Assembly: GCA_016210805.1 (NCBI GenBank)
Contig: JACQTL010000398.1
Coordinates: forward strand, 1-6,895
DNA: 6,895 bases
Reading direction: 5' to 3'
Source of the DNA: Actinomycetota bacterium
GTDB taxonomy: Bacteria; Actinomycetota; UBA4738; G016210805
Numbering within the stretch: the first letter of the stretch is position 1; each line of letters begins with the position of its first letter. The notes under the pieces were generated by a model. It made no database searches. It was not told where the DNA came from and saw only the letters and a list, made by a program, of their open reading frames with translations. The position numbers and the translations under genes are program-made. Positions 6,051 to 6,895 of the stretch are shown here, in pieces.

Positions 6051-6895
6051 TTACCCCTGCTCAGGGGCCGGTTCGCCGGCCGGTTCGCCGGCCGGTTCGA
6101 CCACCGGTTCGACCACCGGTTCGCCCGACGCTCCGCGCGCCGATCGGGCCGTCCAGGCGATGGCCTCCCTCACCATGGACACCGGGAGGATCCTGAGGCC
6201 CCGGGCAGCCACCGCCCCGCCGCCGGCGGGCACGAACACGGTCCGGATACCCCTCGCCGCGGCCGCGGCGAGCCGCTGCTCGAGCCCGGGCACCGGCCGG
6301 ACCTGGCCCGTGAGGGCGATCTCCCCCACGAAGGCCGAGTCGCGGGGAGGGGCCCGGTCCCGCGCCGCGGAGCAAAGCGCGGCCGCGATGGCCAGGTCGG
6401 CCCCCGGGTCGTCGACCCCCAGACCCCCGGCCGTGGCCCCGAAGAGCTCCGCCCGGGCCAGGGACAGGGCGGCCGTCCGGTCGAGGACCGCGGCCACCAG
6501 CGAGAATCGCCGCCCGTCGAGCCCGGTGACCTGCCGCCGGGGCGGGCCGTCCCTCGATCCGATGAGGGCCTGGACCTCGACGGCCAGGGCCCGGCGCCCG
6601 GCCAGGGGCAGAGCCGTGGCGGCGCCGGCCACCGCGCCCCCGGGGGCCAGGCGATCCGACGGGTCGATCTCGAAGAGCCCGGACGGCCCCATCTCGAACC
6701 AGGCCACCTCCCCCTCCCGGCCGAACCGGTTCTTCCCGCAGGCCAGGGTCCGCAGGCCGGAGCGGGGGTCGCCCTCGAAGGACACGACCACGTCGACGGA
6801 GTGCTCGAGGGTCCGGGGGCCGGCCACGTCACCGTCCTTGGTCACGTGGCCGATCAAAAGGACGGCCGTCCCCTCGGACGTGGCCAGCTCGACCA
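6051..6895 (-). CDS. radA: DNA repair protein RadA (Sms), C-terminal part, cut by the window edge
   Basis: RadA is a RecA-like, DnaB-type ATPase that drives branch migration during recombinational repair. The visible 280 residues start within the ATPase core; the zinc finger and Walker A lie beyond the right edge. The segment LLIGHVTKDGDVAGPRTLEH (12-31 of the visible part) and the diagnostic KNRFG (54-58) are intact, followed by a Lon-protease-like domain from about 105 to 235 (LAIAAALCSAARD, then FVGEIALTGQVRPVPGLEQRL). The family uses that domain as a scaffold, not as a protease. The last 26 or so residues are a low-complexity EPxx-repeat tail. The stop is TAA at 6051-6053. No clear terminator follows, and carD begins 133 bases later on the same strand, so readthrough is possible. 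No disA follows it, unlike many actinobacteria. Confidence 0.96.
   Translation of the reverse strand, partial: VELATSEGTAVLLIGHVTKDGDVAGPRTLEHSVDVVVSFEGDPRSGLRTLACGKNRFGREGEVAWFEMGPSGLFEIDPSDRLAPGGAVAGAATALPLAGRRALAVEVQALIGSRDGPPRRQVTGLDGRRFSLVAAVLDRTAALSLARAELFGATAGGLGVDDPGADLAIAAALCSAARDRAPPRDSAFVGEIALTGQVRPVPGLEQRLAAAAARGIRTVFVPAGGGAVAARGLRILPVSMVREAIAWTARSARGASGEPVVEPVVEPAGEPAGEPAPEQG
6070..6129 (-). repeat. Five tandem 12-bp repeats encoding the RadA C-terminal EP-rich tail
   Basis: On the plus strand the units are GGTTCGCCGGCC twice (6070-6093), GGTTCGACCACC twice (6094-6117) and a degenerate GGTTCGCCCGAC (6118-6129). Each unit is four codons, so copy changes keep the frame. In the protein they give EPVV, EPVV, EPAG, EPAG, EPAP. 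Identical neighbouring pairs suggest recent slippage duplication. Confidence 0.85.

Overview
The window is very GC-rich DNA with a housekeeping gene cluster on the minus strand and one cytochrome P450 gene converging on it from the plus strand. CarD, a RadA with the KNRFG motif, separate ispD and ispF genes, and heavy use of GTG/TTG starts point to an actinobacterium (Actinomycetota). The order carD, PIN-TRAM membrane protein, ispD, ispF, rlmB, with no cysS between ispF and rlmB and no disA between radA and carD, differs from Mycobacterium and Streptomyces. That suggests a deep-branching lineage (Acidimicrobiia, Thermoleophilia or similar). The placement is an inference from gene order and sequence style, not from a search.

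Layout from left to right: (i) 1-1291, a complete class I type bacterial P450 on the plus strand, preceded by a possible -10 box and a perfect 17-bp palindrome; (ii) 1305-1393, a small hairpin and a tRNA-Thr(UGU) on the minus strand; (iii) 1418-5376, a tight minus-strand block transcribed right to left: YacL-like PIN-TRAM membrane protein, ispD, ispF, rlmB, DUF1684 protein. Three successive junctions are 4-base GTGA stop/start overlaps, and a possible fourth lies at the last junction; (iv) 5429-5917, carD, with a TTG start, a clear ribosome binding site and a plausible promoter in the 133-bp gap behind it; (v) 6051-6895, the C-terminal 280 codons of radA, running off the right edge and ending in a short EP-rich tail built from 12-bp repeats.

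How the genes fit together: carD (RNA polymerase and rRNA promoter control), ispD and ispF (third and fifth steps of the MEP isoprenoid pathway), rlmB (23S rRNA 2'-O-methylation) and tRNA-Thr are growth-linked housekeeping functions, probably driven in large part from the promoter upstream of carD. RadA is a separate recombination and repair gene upstream. The P450 is an accessory oxidase with no redox partner in the window.

I see no CRISPR array, insertion sequence, phage gene or novel defence-like system. The points most worth a second look are at residue level: an IspF that has lost several conserved residues, a P450 whose I-helix threonine is alanine, and the regulatory DNA in front of the P450 gene.
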